A stretch of 64,000 bases of DNA from Streptomyces sp. ASQP_92 (GTDB taxonomy: Bacteria > Actinomycetota > Actinomycetes > Streptomycetales > Streptomycetaceae): the NCBI RefSeq assembly GCF_025399895.1, contig NZ_JAODUA010000021.1, forward strand, positions 1-64,000, in the 5' to 3' direction. Of this stretch, positions 23,370 through 33,184 are shown one piece after another (position 1 is the stretch's first letter; each line of letters begins with the position of its first letter). The position numbers and the translations under genes are program-made. The notes below the pieces were generated by a model that searched no databases, was not told where the DNA came from, and worked only from the letters and a program-made list of their open reading frames with translations.

Positions 23370-26300
23370 GTGAACAGCGACCAGGACCAGTTCCGCACCG
23401 GCGGGAACGCGCGCGACGAGAATCGGTCCGACGCCGATCCCGAGACCACGGGTGAGTTCACCATCGACTACACCCCGCCCGCCTGGTACACCCAGGGCGC
23501 GCAGGACACCCCGCCCGCCCCGACATCGACCCCGGCCCCGCCCGCCGGTGAGCAGAGCGCCCCGGAGGCTCCGCTGCCGCCGCTCCCGCCGCCGACCGGT
23601 GCGCCGTTGAACGTGCCCGGCCTTCCGCAGGCCGGCGGCTTCCAGCCGAACTGGCCCGTCACGCCCCCGCCTCCGGCCCCGGCGCACTCGGCATCGGCCA
23701 CTCCCCCGCCCGTCTTCCCGGTGCCGCCGGCTCCCGCCCCGCAGGCACCCGAGGCCGGCCGGCCCATGGACGACGGCGAGGGCTTCGGCAACGGTGACAT
23801 CGAGAGCGGCGCGACGATGCGCTTCTCGCCCACCGCGCTGAAGCGGGAGTTCGAGCAGTTGGAAGCGGCTGCGGCCGCGGCCCGCGGCGAAGCCGTGCCC
23901 GCGTCGAGCCCGGCCCCTTCCGCGGCCCCGGCCCCGACCCCGGCCGCGAGTGCCGGTGAGCCGTCCGTCGTGACGCCGGAGGCGCACGAGGTGCCCGAGG
24001 CAGAGGCTTCCGGGCCCGCCGAGGCGGCCTCCACCGAGGCATCCGAGTCCCCCGCCGAGGCGAACGACCCGGCGGCGTGGGACCCGTGGGACTCCGCGGA
24101 GTCGTCGGACACGCAGGCGCCGGACGCATCGCGCTCCGGCGACTCGGCGGCCCCGGCGGACTCCGAGAACCCGGATGAACCCGGCGAGTCCGGTTACCTC
24201 ATCGCCTCCCCCGGCGAGCAGTCCAGCGGTACGTCCGTGGCGCCGGCCGGTGACGAGAGGACGTCCGAGGCGCCCGAGGCGCCCGAGGCGGTTGAGACGC
24301 GCGATGCCGACGAGACGCCCGAGGCATCTGAGACATCCGAGGCGCCCGAGGCCACGACCGACGATTCGGATGCCTCCCCCCTCCAGGACACGGCGTCGAC
24401 CGCCACGGCGCACGAGCCGACCCTGGCCCCCGCCACCCCCGAGCCCGCCGACGACGTCCCGGCGGACGCCGTACCCACGAACGCCGTACCGGCCGACGCT
24501 GCACCCGCCGACGCCTCGCCCGAGCCCATGAGCCCGGAGCCGAGCCAGGCCCCGGTGTTCGAGGACGCCGTCCCGGTCGCGGACGCCGTTCCGGTAGCGG
24601 ACGCCGTTCCGGTAGCGGACGCCGTTCCTGGCGCAAACGCCGTTCCGGACGCGCCCGTTGCCGCTCCCGAGCCCCAGGACGCGCCCCCGACCGGTCAGCC
24701 GTGGGCCGCGACGGCCGGACCGCAGCCGACCGGGCTGCCTCCGCTGCCTCCGGCGTTCCAGCCCGCGTCGCCCCCCGCCGCACCGCAGTGGCCGGCGCAG
24801 CCTCAGGCTCAGCCGACCCCGGGCCAGTTCCCCGGCGCGGCCGCCCCGGCGCCCCAGCAGCCCCAGCAGCCCCAGCAGCCCCAGCAGCAGGGCGGCTACG
24901 GCTTCCCCCACCAGGGACAGCAGGGACCCCAGGGTCAGCAGGGCGTCACGCCACCGCCCGCCCCCAATCCCCCTGCCCCGCAAGGCAGTTACGACTTCCC
25001 ACACCAGAGCCCCGCACCCGAGGCCCCTGCCCCTGCCCCTGCCCACCAGGGTGGATACGGCTTCCCGCACCAGGCTCCCGCGCCCGCCGACGCCGCCGCC
25101 CAGCCGGGGGGCTACGGCTTCCCCCACCAGGGAGCCGCACCCGCCGACGCCACGGCCGCCGCTGCCCAACAGGGTGGCTACGGCTTCCCGCACCAGGCCG
25201 CCAGCCCCCCGGCCGCCGCCCAGCCCCAAGCGCAGCCCGGCCCCAACTCGCCCCAGCAGCAAGGGGGTTACGGCTTCCCCAACCCCGCCGCCAACCCCCC
25301 GACCGCACCCCAGCCCCAGGCGCAGCCCGCCCCCGCGCCGGCGCCCGCGCAGGGCGGCTTCCCTCAGCAGGGTGGCCTCCCGCAGCCCGGTCAGCCGCAC
25401 GCCCAGGGCCAGCCGAACCCGCAGGGCCACCCCGGCCACCCCGGCCAGCCCGGCCTGCCCGGCTCGCAGAACCCGCAGAGCCACCCCGGCCAGCCGGACC
25501 CGCAGTGGCAGCAGGCCGACCCGCAGGGGCCTGCCAACCCCCAGCCGCATCAGGCCGCGCCGCCCGCCGACCCCCGGGCCGGGGCCGCCTGGCCCTCGCC
25601 CATGGCGCACGACCAGCGGGAGCGGTCGATGCCGGGTGCCCCGCTCGGGTACACGGCCGCCGTCGAGCTGTCCTCGGACCGGCTGCTGCGCAACAACAAG
25701 CCGAAGCCGAAGAGCAGTCGAGGCCCGGCCGCGGGAGCCGCGCGCTTCAAGTTCGGGGCCAAGAAGGAGGAGGCCGAGCGGCAGCACAAGCTCGACCTCA
25801 TCCGTACGCCCGTCCTGTCCTGCTACCGCATCGCGGTCATCTCCCTCAAGGGCGGCGTCGGCAAGACGACCACCACGACCGCGCTCGGCGCGACCCTGGC
25901 CACCGAGCGGCAGGACAAGATCCTGGCGATCGACGCCAACCCGGATGCCGGCACGCTCGGCCGCCGGGTGCGCCGGGAGACCGGGGCCACCATTCGCGAC
26001 CTGGTCCAGGCGATCCCGTACCTCAACTCGTACATGGACATCCGCCGCTTCACCTCGCAGGCGCCGTCCGGTCTCGAAATCATCGCGAACGACGTCGACC
26101 CGGCCGTGTCCACGACGTTCAACGACGAGGACTACCGCCGCGCGATCGACGTCCTGGGCAAGCAGTACCCGGTCATTCTCACCGACTCGGGTACGGGCCT
26201 GCTGTACTCGGCGATGCGCGGTGTGCTCGACCTCGCCGATCAGTTGATCATCATCTCGACGCCGTCCGTGGACGGCGCCTCCAGCGCCTCGACCACGCTC

Positions 26301-27188
26301 GACTGGCTCTCCGCGCACGGCTACGCCGACCTCGTGCAGCGTTCCATCACCGTCATCTCGGGCGTTCGCGAGACCGGAAAGATGATCAAGGTGGACGACA
26401 TCGTCCAGCACTTCCAGACGCGCTGCCGCGGTGTGGTCGTGGTGCCGTTCGACGAGCACCTGGCGGCGGGCGCCGAAGTGGACCTCGACATGATGCGGCC
26501 CAAGACGAGGGAGGCGTACTTCAACCTCTCGGCGATGGTGGCCGAGGACTTCGTACGGGCCCAGCAGCAGCAGGGGCTGTGGACCGGTGACGGTCTCAAC
26601 CCGCCGCCGCACATGGCCCCGCCGATGCCGGGCCAACAGGGCGCACCCGCCCAGCCGTTCCCCGGCCAGGGACAGCCCGGCCCTTACCCCGGGCAGCCGT
26701 TCCCGGGCCAGGCCCAGCCTCAGCCGCAGACACATCCGCAGCAGCAGCCGGGCCAGCCCTACCCGCCCGGCCAGCCTCAGGCCCAGGCCCAGCCTCAGCA
26801 ACAGCCCCAGCCCGGTGCGGCCCAGCCCGGTCCCTACCCCGGTCAGCCCTACCCGGCCCAGGGGCAGCCCGCGCCGGGCCAGCCGTTCCCGCAGCAGGCG
26901 CAGGCGCAACCGCAGCAACCGCAACCGGGGCAGCCCTTCCCGCCCCAGGGCCAGCCGCAGCCGGGCCAGCCCTACCCCGGTCAGCCGTACGGGATCCAGC
27001 CCGGACAGCCGGGACAGATGCCTCCGGGCCAGCCCGGACAGCCGGGGCAGATGCCTCCGGCGCAGCCGGGCCAGCCTTACCCCGGTGCTCCCCAGCCCCC
27101 CGCCGGCTGGCAGACGCAGCAGCCCCAGCCTCCGGCCGAGGACGGCGCCGGGCACGCTCCGCAGCCGCCGTCAGCCCCTCAGCAGTAA
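23370..27188 (+). CDS. large MinD-like ATPase with low-complexity tails (EspI-like, SCO5717 family)
   Basis: 1272 residues, GTG 23370 with AAAGGA upstream. Residues 1-750 are Pro/Ala/Glu/Gln-rich with no fold. They include about 50 residues of DAVPVA repeats (near 399-428) and six GGYGFPHQ-type repeats (near 508-640). A MinD/ParA ATPase domain spans about 815-1065, with the deviant Walker A KGGVGKTT starting at Lys827. The last 200 residues are Pro/Gln/Gly-rich (PGQPYPGQ...). The layout matches mycobacterial ESX-1 EspI, a proline-rich MinD-like protein of the ESX locus. Likely cytosolic, regulating the secretion machine or growth; the mechanism is unknown. Confidence 0.85.
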   Translation: MNSDQDQFRTGGNARDENRSDADPETTGEFTIDYTPPAWYTQGAQDTPPAPTSTPAPPAGEQSAPEAPLPPLPPPTGAPLNVPGLPQAGGFQPNWPVTPPPPAPAHSASATPPPVFPVPPAPAPQAPEAGRPMDDGEGFGNGDIESGATMRFSPTALKREFEQLEAAAAAARGEAVPASSPAPSAAPAPTPAASAGEPSVVTPEAHEVPEAEASGPAEAASTEASESPAEANDPAAWDPWDSAESSDTQAPDASRSGDSAAPADSENPDEPGESGYLIASPGEQSSGTSVAPAGDERTSEAPEAPEAVETRDADETPEASETSEAPEATTDDSDASPLQDTASTATAHEPTLAPATPEPADDVPADAVPTNAVPADAAPADASPEPMSPEPSQAPVFEDAVPVADAVPVADAVPVADAVPGANAVPDAPVAAPEPQDAPPTGQPWAATAGPQPTGLPPLPPAFQPASPPAAPQWPAQPQAQPTPGQFPGAAAPAPQQPQQPQQPQQQGGYGFPHQGQQGPQGQQGVTPPPAPNPPAPQGSYDFPHQSPAPEAPAPAPAHQGGYGFPHQAPAPADAAAQPGGYGFPHQGAAPADATAAAAQQGGYGFPHQAASPPAAAQPQAQPGPNSPQQQGGYGFPNPAANPPTAPQPQAQPAPAPAPAQGGFPQQGGLPQPGQPHAQGQPNPQGHPGHPGQPGLPGSQNPQSHPGQPDPQWQQADPQGPANPQPHQAAPPADPRAGAAWPSPMAHDQRERSMPGAPLGYTAAVELSSDRLLRNNKPKPKSSRGPAAGAARFKFGAKKEEAERQHKLDLIRTPVLSCYRIAVISLKGGVGKTTTTTALGATLATERQDKILAIDANPDAGTLGRRVRRETGATIRDLVQAIPYLNSYMDIRRFTSQAPSGLEIIANDVDPAVSTTFNDEDYRRAIDVLGKQYPVILTDSGTGLLYSAMRGVLDLADQLIIISTPSVDGASSASTTLDWLSAHGYADLVQRSITVISGVRETGKMIKVDDIVQHFQTRCRGVVVVPFDEHLAAGAEVDLDMMRPKTREAYFNLSAMVAEDFVRAQQQQGLWTGDGLNPPPHMAPPMPGQQGAPAQPFPGQGQPGPYPGQPFPGQAQPQPQTHPQQQPGQPYPPGQPQAQAQPQQQPQPGAAQPGPYPGQPYPAQGQPAPGQPFPQQAQAQPQQPQPGQPFPPQGQPQPGQPYPGQPYGIQPGQPGQMPPGQPGQPGQMPPAQPGQPYPGAPQPPAGWQTQQPQPPAEDGAGHAPQPPSAPQQ
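24564..24653 (+). repeat. 18-bp tandem repeat, five copies
   Basis: GACGCCGTTCCGGTAGCG-type units starting at 24564, 24582, 24600, 24618 and 24636. Units 3 and 4 begin identically and the last diverges (AACGCC...). In frame; encodes DAVPVA repeats of the EspI-like protein. Confidence 0.85.
24890..25290 (+). repeat. GGYGFPHQ coding repeats
   Basis: Six copies of a GGYGFPHQ-like octapeptide (one reads GSYDFPHQ, the last GGYGFPNP), 22-30 residues apart, separated by Pro/Ala/Gln filler, inside the EspI-like protein. A regularly spaced aromatic motif in a disordered region. Confidence 0.8.
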
Positions 27189-27211
27189 GGCGTCAGAGGA
27201 CTCGACCAATG

Positions 27212-27243
27212 AGGGCCCGCACCGTTCCCACGGTGCGGGCCCT
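27212..27243 (+). terminator. terminator of the EspI-like gene
   Basis: Perfect 14-bp stem (27212-27225 with 27230-27243), loop TCCC, then TCGGTGTTTTC. One of the few hairpins here with a real T-run. It starts 23 nt after the stop codon and closes the T7SS locus. Confidence 0.9.
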
Positions 27244-27281
27244 TCGGTGTTTTCGCAGACCAAATGGCCTGCGAGGCGCCG

Positions 27282-27311
27282 TTGACACGTCTAGACCACC
27301 GCTGGTAGACC
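27282..27311 (+). promoter_or_regulatory. promoter with overlapping inverted repeat, ABC importer operon
   Basis: TTGACA (27282-27287), 18-nt spacer, TAGACC (27306-27311). The -35 is perfect; the -10 fits TAGRRT at four positions. An 8-bp inverted repeat (GTCTA-CCA / TGG-TAGAC, 27289-27310, with a GA bulge on the left arm) fills the spacer and -10, a likely operator. Predicted start near 27318, 90 nt before the first gene. Confidence 0.55.
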
Positions 27312-27406
27312 TGCGCCCACACCGGCCGCCACCTCCTCTTCCCCGGCGCTCCACCTGCGATCAACCCTGCTTTTCCGTGCGAGTGATGACGCGAGGTCAC
27401 CGTCCC

Positions 27407-29254
27407 ATGGCAAGAACAGTTCCATCGCGCAAGACCGTGCGACCGTCGCGGATCCGCCGCCTGATGGCCGGGGGCGCCGCCACCCTCGCGCTGGCGGCCG
27501 GGGCCGTGGTCCCCGCCCAGGGCGCGGCGGCCGATGACGCCAAGGGCGGCGAGAAGGTCCTCACCGTCGCCGTCTCGCAGAGCGTCGACTCCCTGAGCCC
27601 CTTCCTCGCCCAGCGCCTGATCACCAGCAGTGTGCACCGGCTGATGTACGAGTACCTGACGAACTACGACCCCAAGGACGGCCATGCCGTCCCGGGCCTC
27701 GCCACCGCCTGGAAGGCGTCGCCGTCCAAGCTGACGTGGACGTACACGATCCGCGAGGACTCGAACTGGTCCGACGGGCAGCGGGTCACGGCCGACGACG
27801 CGGCCTGGACGTTCACCAAGATGATGACCGACAAGGGCGCGGCGACCGCCAACGGCAGCTTCATCGCGAACTTCAAGAAGGTCACCGCGCCCAATCCGAC
27901 GACGCTCGTCATCGAACTCGCCAAGCCGCAGGCGACGATGACGGCCCTGGACGTGCCGATCGTGCCCCGGCACGTCTGGGAGAAGGTCGGCGACTTCAGC
28001 AAGTTCAACAACGATCAGTCGTTCCCCGTCGTCGGCAACGGGCCGTTCGTCCTGACCGACTACAAGGTCGACCAGTACATCAAGCTCAAGCCCAACAAGG
28101 GTTTCTGGCGGGGCGCGCCCAAGTTCGACGCGCTGGTCTTCAAGTACTACAAGGACAACGACGCGGCGGTCGCGGCGCTCCAGAAGGGCGAGGTGTCCTT
28201 CGTCTCCAACTTGTCGCCCGCGCAGGCGAGTTCGCTGAAGTCGGTGCCGCACGTCAAGGTCAATGACGCGCCCGGGAGGCGCTTCCTCGCGCTGGCCACC
28301 AACCCGGGCGCACAGTCCAGGGACGGCAAGAAGTTCGGCGACGGCAACCCGGCGCTGCTCGATCCCAGGGTGCGCCGGGCCCTGTTCGCGGCCGTCGACC
28401 GCAAGACGCTCGTCGACAAGGTCTTCCAGGGGCACGCGGTCGAGGGCGAGGGCTACATCCCGCCCCGGTTCGCCGACTACTTCTGGAAGCCGGCCCCGGA
28501 GCAGAAGATCGCGTACGACCCGGCGAAGGCGGCGGCCCTGCTCGACGAGGCGGGCTACCGGACGGGGTCCGACGGCAAGCGCGTCGGCAAGGACGGCAAG
28601 CCGCTCGGTCTGCGGCTGCTGTGCCACGCCATCGACCCCAACGACAAGGCGGTGAGCAAGTACCTCCAGGAGTGGTGGGGCAAGCTCGGCATCGGGCTGG
28701 AGGTGGGGTGCGTCGACAACGTGTCCGATCCGTGGACGGCCGGCGAGTTCGACCTGGCCCTGGACGGCTACTCGGTCAACCCCGACCCGGACTACGTCCT
28801 GTCCATCCACACCTGCGCTGCGCTGCCCGCCACCCCGAAGGCGACCGGACAGACGGACGACTTCATCTGCGACCGGCAGTTCGACGAGCTGTACGCGAAG
28901 CAGTTGGCCGAGTACGACACCGCCAAGCGGGCGGACCTGGTCAAGCGGATGGAGTCGCGGCTGTACGACACCGGGTACATGAACGTCATGGCGTACCCCA
29001 ACGCGGTCGAGGCGTACCGCACCGATCAGATCCGGTCCCTCACCACGATGCCCGAGGCCGCGGGCAACATCTACGGTCAGGACGGCTACTGGAGCTGGTG
29101 GTCGGCGGTCCCGGCGGCCGGCGCGGGGGCGAAGCCGGGCGGGGGCTCCTCGGCGGGCGTCGTCCTCGGCATCGTCGCGGGTGCGATCGTGCTGGCCGGG
29201 CTCGCCTCCTTCCTCGTGCTGCGCCGTCGCGCCGGCGCCGACGACCGCGAGTAG
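27407..29254 (+). CDS. ABC peptide/nickel-type substrate-binding protein, C-terminally anchored
   Basis: 615 residues. Twin-arginine-rich N-terminus (SRIRRLMAGGAATLALAAGAVVPAQGAAAD) reads as a cleavable signal, with no lipobox cysteine. The family 5 solute-binding domain follows (VSQSVDSLSPFLAQRLITSSVHRLMYEYL; LTWTYTIREDSNWSDGQRVTADDAAWTF). After a Gly/Ser linker the C-terminus has a transmembrane helix (about 580-607) and charged end, so the protein is held on the outer face by its C-terminus instead of a lipid. ATG 27407 chosen; in-frame ATG 27386 would add seven residues. First gene of the five-gene importer operon; peptide substrate is inference. Confidence 0.9.
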   Translation: MARTVPSRKTVRPSRIRRLMAGGAATLALAAGAVVPAQGAAADDAKGGEKVLTVAVSQSVDSLSPFLAQRLITSSVHRLMYEYLTNYDPKDGHAVPGLATAWKASPSKLTWTYTIREDSNWSDGQRVTADDAAWTFTKMMTDKGAATANGSFIANFKKVTAPNPTTLVIELAKPQATMTALDVPIVPRHVWEKVGDFSKFNNDQSFPVVGNGPFVLTDYKVDQYIKLKPNKGFWRGAPKFDALVFKYYKDNDAAVAALQKGEVSFVSNLSPAQASSLKSVPHVKVNDAPGRRFLALATNPGAQSRDGKKFGDGNPALLDPRVRRALFAAVDRKTLVDKVFQGHAVEGEGYIPPRFADYFWKPAPEQKIAYDPAKAAALLDEAGYRTGSDGKRVGKDGKPLGLRLLCHAIDPNDKAVSKYLQEWWGKLGIGLEVGCVDNVSDPWTAGEFDLALDGYSVNPDPDYVLSIHTCAALPATPKATGQTDDFICDRQFDELYAKQLAEYDTAKRADLVKRMESRLYDTGYMNVMAYPNAVEAYRTDQIRSLTTMPEAAGNIYGQDGYWSWWSAVPAAGAGAKPGGGSSAGVVLGIVAGAIVLAGLASFLVLRRRAGADDRE

Positions 29255-29257
29255 CCG

Positions 29258-30325
29258 ATGACCACCGCGAGTTCGGCCGACACCCCCGGGGTGGTCGCCG
29301 AGGCGATCACCGCGCCGCACGGCCGCCGTCGCGCGGCCGCGGGCCCGGCGCTCGGCTATCTGCGCTACGTGGGCGGCAAGCTGGCGGGGGCGGTGGTCTC
29401 GCTGGCCGCCGTCCTCGTCACCAGCTTCTTCCTGTTCCGGATCATCCCGGGCGACCCGGTCCGCACCATGACCCACGGCCGGCAGGTCTCGGCCGAGCAA
29501 CTGGCCAATCTGCGCGCCCAGTTCGGGCTCGACCTGCCGGTGTGGCGGCAGTTCACCGACTACTGCGGCAAGGCGCTGACCGGGGACCTGGGCACCTCCT
29601 ACCAGTTCCACGCACCGGTCGGCTCGCTCATCGCCGAGAAGCTCCCGGCGACGCTCCTTTTGACCGGCACGGCCGTCGTCCTGTATTCGACGCTCGGCAT
29701 CTGGCTGGGCACCCGCTCGGCCTGGCGGCGCGGCGGCCTCGGCGACCGCTTCAACACCTCGCTCGCGCTCACCCTGTGGTCGGTGCCGTCGTTCTGGCTG
29801 GGGCTGCTGCTCATCATCACGTTCTCCGTCGGTGCGGGCCCGATCCCGGGCCTGTTCCCGACCGGGGGCATGGAGTCGGGCGACACGAGCGGCATGGGGT
29901 ACGTCCTGGACGTGGCGCACCACATGGTGCTGCCGGTGCTCACCCTGGTCGCGGTGCAGTACGCGCAGACCCTGCTCGTCATGCGGTCCTCGCTGCTCGA
30001 CGAGATGGGCGGCGACTATCTGACGACGGCCCGCGCGAAGGGCCTGCGCGACGACGCGGTGCGCCGCCACCACGCGGTGCCCAACGCGCTGCTCCCCACG
30101 GTCACGATGCTCTTCATCAACCTCGGTCATGTTGCGGCCGGTTCGATCCTGGTGGAGACGGTGTTCTCCTGGCCGGGGCTCGGCGGCCTGTTCTACCAGG
30201 CGCTGAGCGTGCCCGATCTCCCGCTGGTGCAGGGCCTGTTCGTGGTCTTCGCGGGCGCCATGATCGTGATGAACCTCCTCGCCGACCTGCTCTATCCGCT
30301 GCTCGATCCCAGGGTGGGCCGATGA
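29258..30325 (+). CDS. ABC peptide transporter permease, DppB type
   Basis: 355 residues, six transmembrane helices, preceded by an extended N-terminus (about 40 residues). It has the DppB opening RIIPGDPVRTM, the HAPVGSLIAEKLPATLLLTGTAVVL region, and the coupling (EAA-like) loop DYLTTARAKGLRDDAVRRHHAVPNALLPTVTM. Starts 3 nt after the substrate-binding gene and overlaps the next permease by ATGA. Forms the membrane channel together with the DppC-type subunit. Confidence 0.93.
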   Translation: MTTASSADTPGVVAEAITAPHGRRRAAAGPALGYLRYVGGKLAGAVVSLAAVLVTSFFLFRIIPGDPVRTMTHGRQVSAEQLANLRAQFGLDLPVWRQFTDYCGKALTGDLGTSYQFHAPVGSLIAEKLPATLLLTGTAVVLYSTLGIWLGTRSAWRRGGLGDRFNTSLALTLWSVPSFWLGLLLIITFSVGAGPIPGLFPTGGMESGDTSGMGYVLDVAHHMVLPVLTLVAVQYAQTLLVMRSSLLDEMGGDYLTTARAKGLRDDAVRRHHAVPNALLPTVTMLFINLGHVAAGSILVETVFSWPGLGGLFYQALSVPDLPLVQGLFVVFAGAMIVMNLLADLLYPLLDPRVGR

Positions 30326-31230
30326 CCTCGACGACAGCCGCCGACCGGGCCGGCTCGCTGGCCTGGGCGCGCCGGCGCGGCTCGCTCACCCGTTTCTGGC
30401 GCTCCTACCGCGCCCACCGGGCCGGTCTGTACGGGCTGGCGGGTCTGGTGGTCATCGCGCTGATCGCGCTGACGGCGCCGCTCACGGTCGGCGCGGACGT
30501 GCAGAGCGTGACCAGTGCGCCGGGCACCGCCCTGGAGCCCCCGAGCGGCCAATTCCCGCTCGGCACCGACCAGTTCGGGCGCTCGCTGCTCGGCCTGCTG
30601 GTCTGGGGCGCCCGGATCTCGCTCGCGGTGGGGCTGCTGGCCGCGGCGCTGAGCGTGGCGATCGGCACCCTGGTCGGCATCCTCGCCGGGCACTACGGCG
30701 GCTGGCTCGCCACGGCCCTGATGCGGATCACCGACTGGTTCCTCGTGATGCCGACGCTGGTCCTCGCGATCGTGCTCGCCACCGTCATGTCGCACAGCGT
30801 CTGGACGGTGATCCTGGCGATCGGTGTGACGTCCTGGCCGACGACGGCGAGGCTGGTGCGCGCGCAGACCATCGCGGTGGAGTCGCGCCCCTACATCGAG
30901 CGGGCCCGCGCGCTCGGCGGCGGCCACCGGCACATCATGTCCCGGCACGTGCTGCCGAACGTGATGCCGCTGGTCCTCGCGCAGACCACCCTCGGCATCT
31001 CCAACGCCATCCTCACCGAGGCCACCCTCGCCTTCCTGGGCCTGGGCGATCCGACGGTGGTGTCCTGGGGCGGGATGCTCCAGGACGCCCGTGAGGCGGG
31101 CGCGGTCTCCTCGGGGCACTGGTGGTATCTGGCGCCCCCCGGCATCGCGATCGCGCTGGTGGCGCTCTCCTTCACGCTCTGCGGCCGGGCCGTCGAGACC
31201 GTCCTCAACCCGAAGCTGGGGGTCCGGTGA
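30322..31230 (+). CDS. ABC peptide transporter permease, DppC type
   Basis: 302 residues, six transmembrane helices. Typical DppC features: N-terminal FWRSYRAHRAGLYGLAGL, PLGTDQFGRSLLGLLVWGARISL, and the coupling loop YIERARALGGGHRHIMSRHVLPN. ATG 30322 lies within the dppB-type stop (ATGA), and its own TGA overlaps the next GTG, so all are translationally coupled. Confidence 0.93.
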   Translation: MTSTTAADRAGSLAWARRRGSLTRFWRSYRAHRAGLYGLAGLVVIALIALTAPLTVGADVQSVTSAPGTALEPPSGQFPLGTDQFGRSLLGLLVWGARISLAVGLLAAALSVAIGTLVGILAGHYGGWLATALMRITDWFLVMPTLVLAIVLATVMSHSVWTVILAIGVTSWPTTARLVRAQTIAVESRPYIERARALGGGHRHIMSRHVLPNVMPLVLAQTTLGISNAILTEATLAFLGLGDPTVVSWGGMLQDAREAGAVSSGHWWYLAPPGIAIALVALSFTLCGRAVETVLNPKLGVR

Positions 31231-32191
31231 GTCTGCTGGAGATCAGGGACCTGCACGTCACGTACGGGAACGGGGCGGCGGCGGTGCGCGGCGTGGACCT
31301 CACCATCGCGCCGGGCCAGAAGCTGGGCGTGGCGGGCGAGTCGGGCTGCGGCAAGTCGACGCTCGCGATGGCGCTCCTGAGGCTGCTGCCCGCGTCGGCC
31401 GTGCTGCGCGGTTCGGTGCTGCTCGACGGCGAGGACGTGCTCGCGATGCGGTGGGGGCGGCTGCGGGCGGTCCGCTGGGCGGGGGCGTCCATCGTCTTCC
31501 AGGGGGCGATGCACTCGCTGAACGCGGTGCACCGCGTCGGTGACCAGATCGCCGAGCCCATCCTGCTGCACGGCCTGGCCACCCCGGCGGGGGCCCGCGC
31601 CCGCGTCGGTGAACTCCTCGAACAGGTCGGCCTTCCCGCCGCGCGCGCCCACGCCTATCCGCACGAGCTGTCCGGCGGTCAGCGCCAGCGGGTGATGATC
31701 GCGATGGCGCTGGCCTGCACGCCCGAACTGATCGTCGCGGACGAACCGACGACGGCCCTCGACGTGATGATCCAGGCCCAGATCCTGCGGCTGATCGAGC
31801 GGCTGGTGGCCGAGACGGGCATCAGCCTGCTGATGATCAGCCACGATCTGGCGGTCCTCGCCGACACCTGCGACCGGCTCGCGGTGATGTACGCGGGCCG
31901 CATCGTCGAGGAGGGCCCGGCTCACGCCGTCCACGCCGCCGCCCAACACCCCTACGGCCGGGCCCTGTCCGCCGCGTTCCCGCGCGTCGGCGACCCCTCC
32001 TCGCGCCGGGCTCCCCGGGGCCTGCCGGGGGACCCGCCCGATCCGTCCGCCCTGCCACCGGGCTGCGCCTTCCACCCGCGCTGCGCGGTCGCGCTCGACC
32101 TCTGCGCCCGGGACGACCAGCCGCTGCGCGAGGCGGGCCCCGAACACCGGGCGGCCTGTGTGCACGCCGGGTCCCTGTCGAGGAGCACCGC

Positions 32192-32195
<4 letters not shown>
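31227..32195 (+). CDS. ABC peptide transporter ATPase, DppD type
   Basis: 322 residues from GTG 31227 (GTGA overlap with the permease). Walker A GESGCGKST, Q-loop VFQGAMHSLN, signature LSGGQRQRV, Walker B LIVADEPTTALD, H-loop ISHDLAVLAD. The C-terminal oligopeptide-transporter extension carries the conserved cysteines (GCAFHPRCAVALDLC...C). All catalytic motifs intact. It pairs with the DppF-type subunit to energise import. Confidence 0.94.

Positions 32196-33180
<985 letters not shown>

Positions 33181-33184
<4 letters not shown>

Noticed and set aside
21618..27155. 1845-codon open frame antisense to the EspI-like gene
   Set aside because: Low-complexity mirror of Pro/Ala-rich coding DNA; the plus strand has the MinD domain and a ribosome site.
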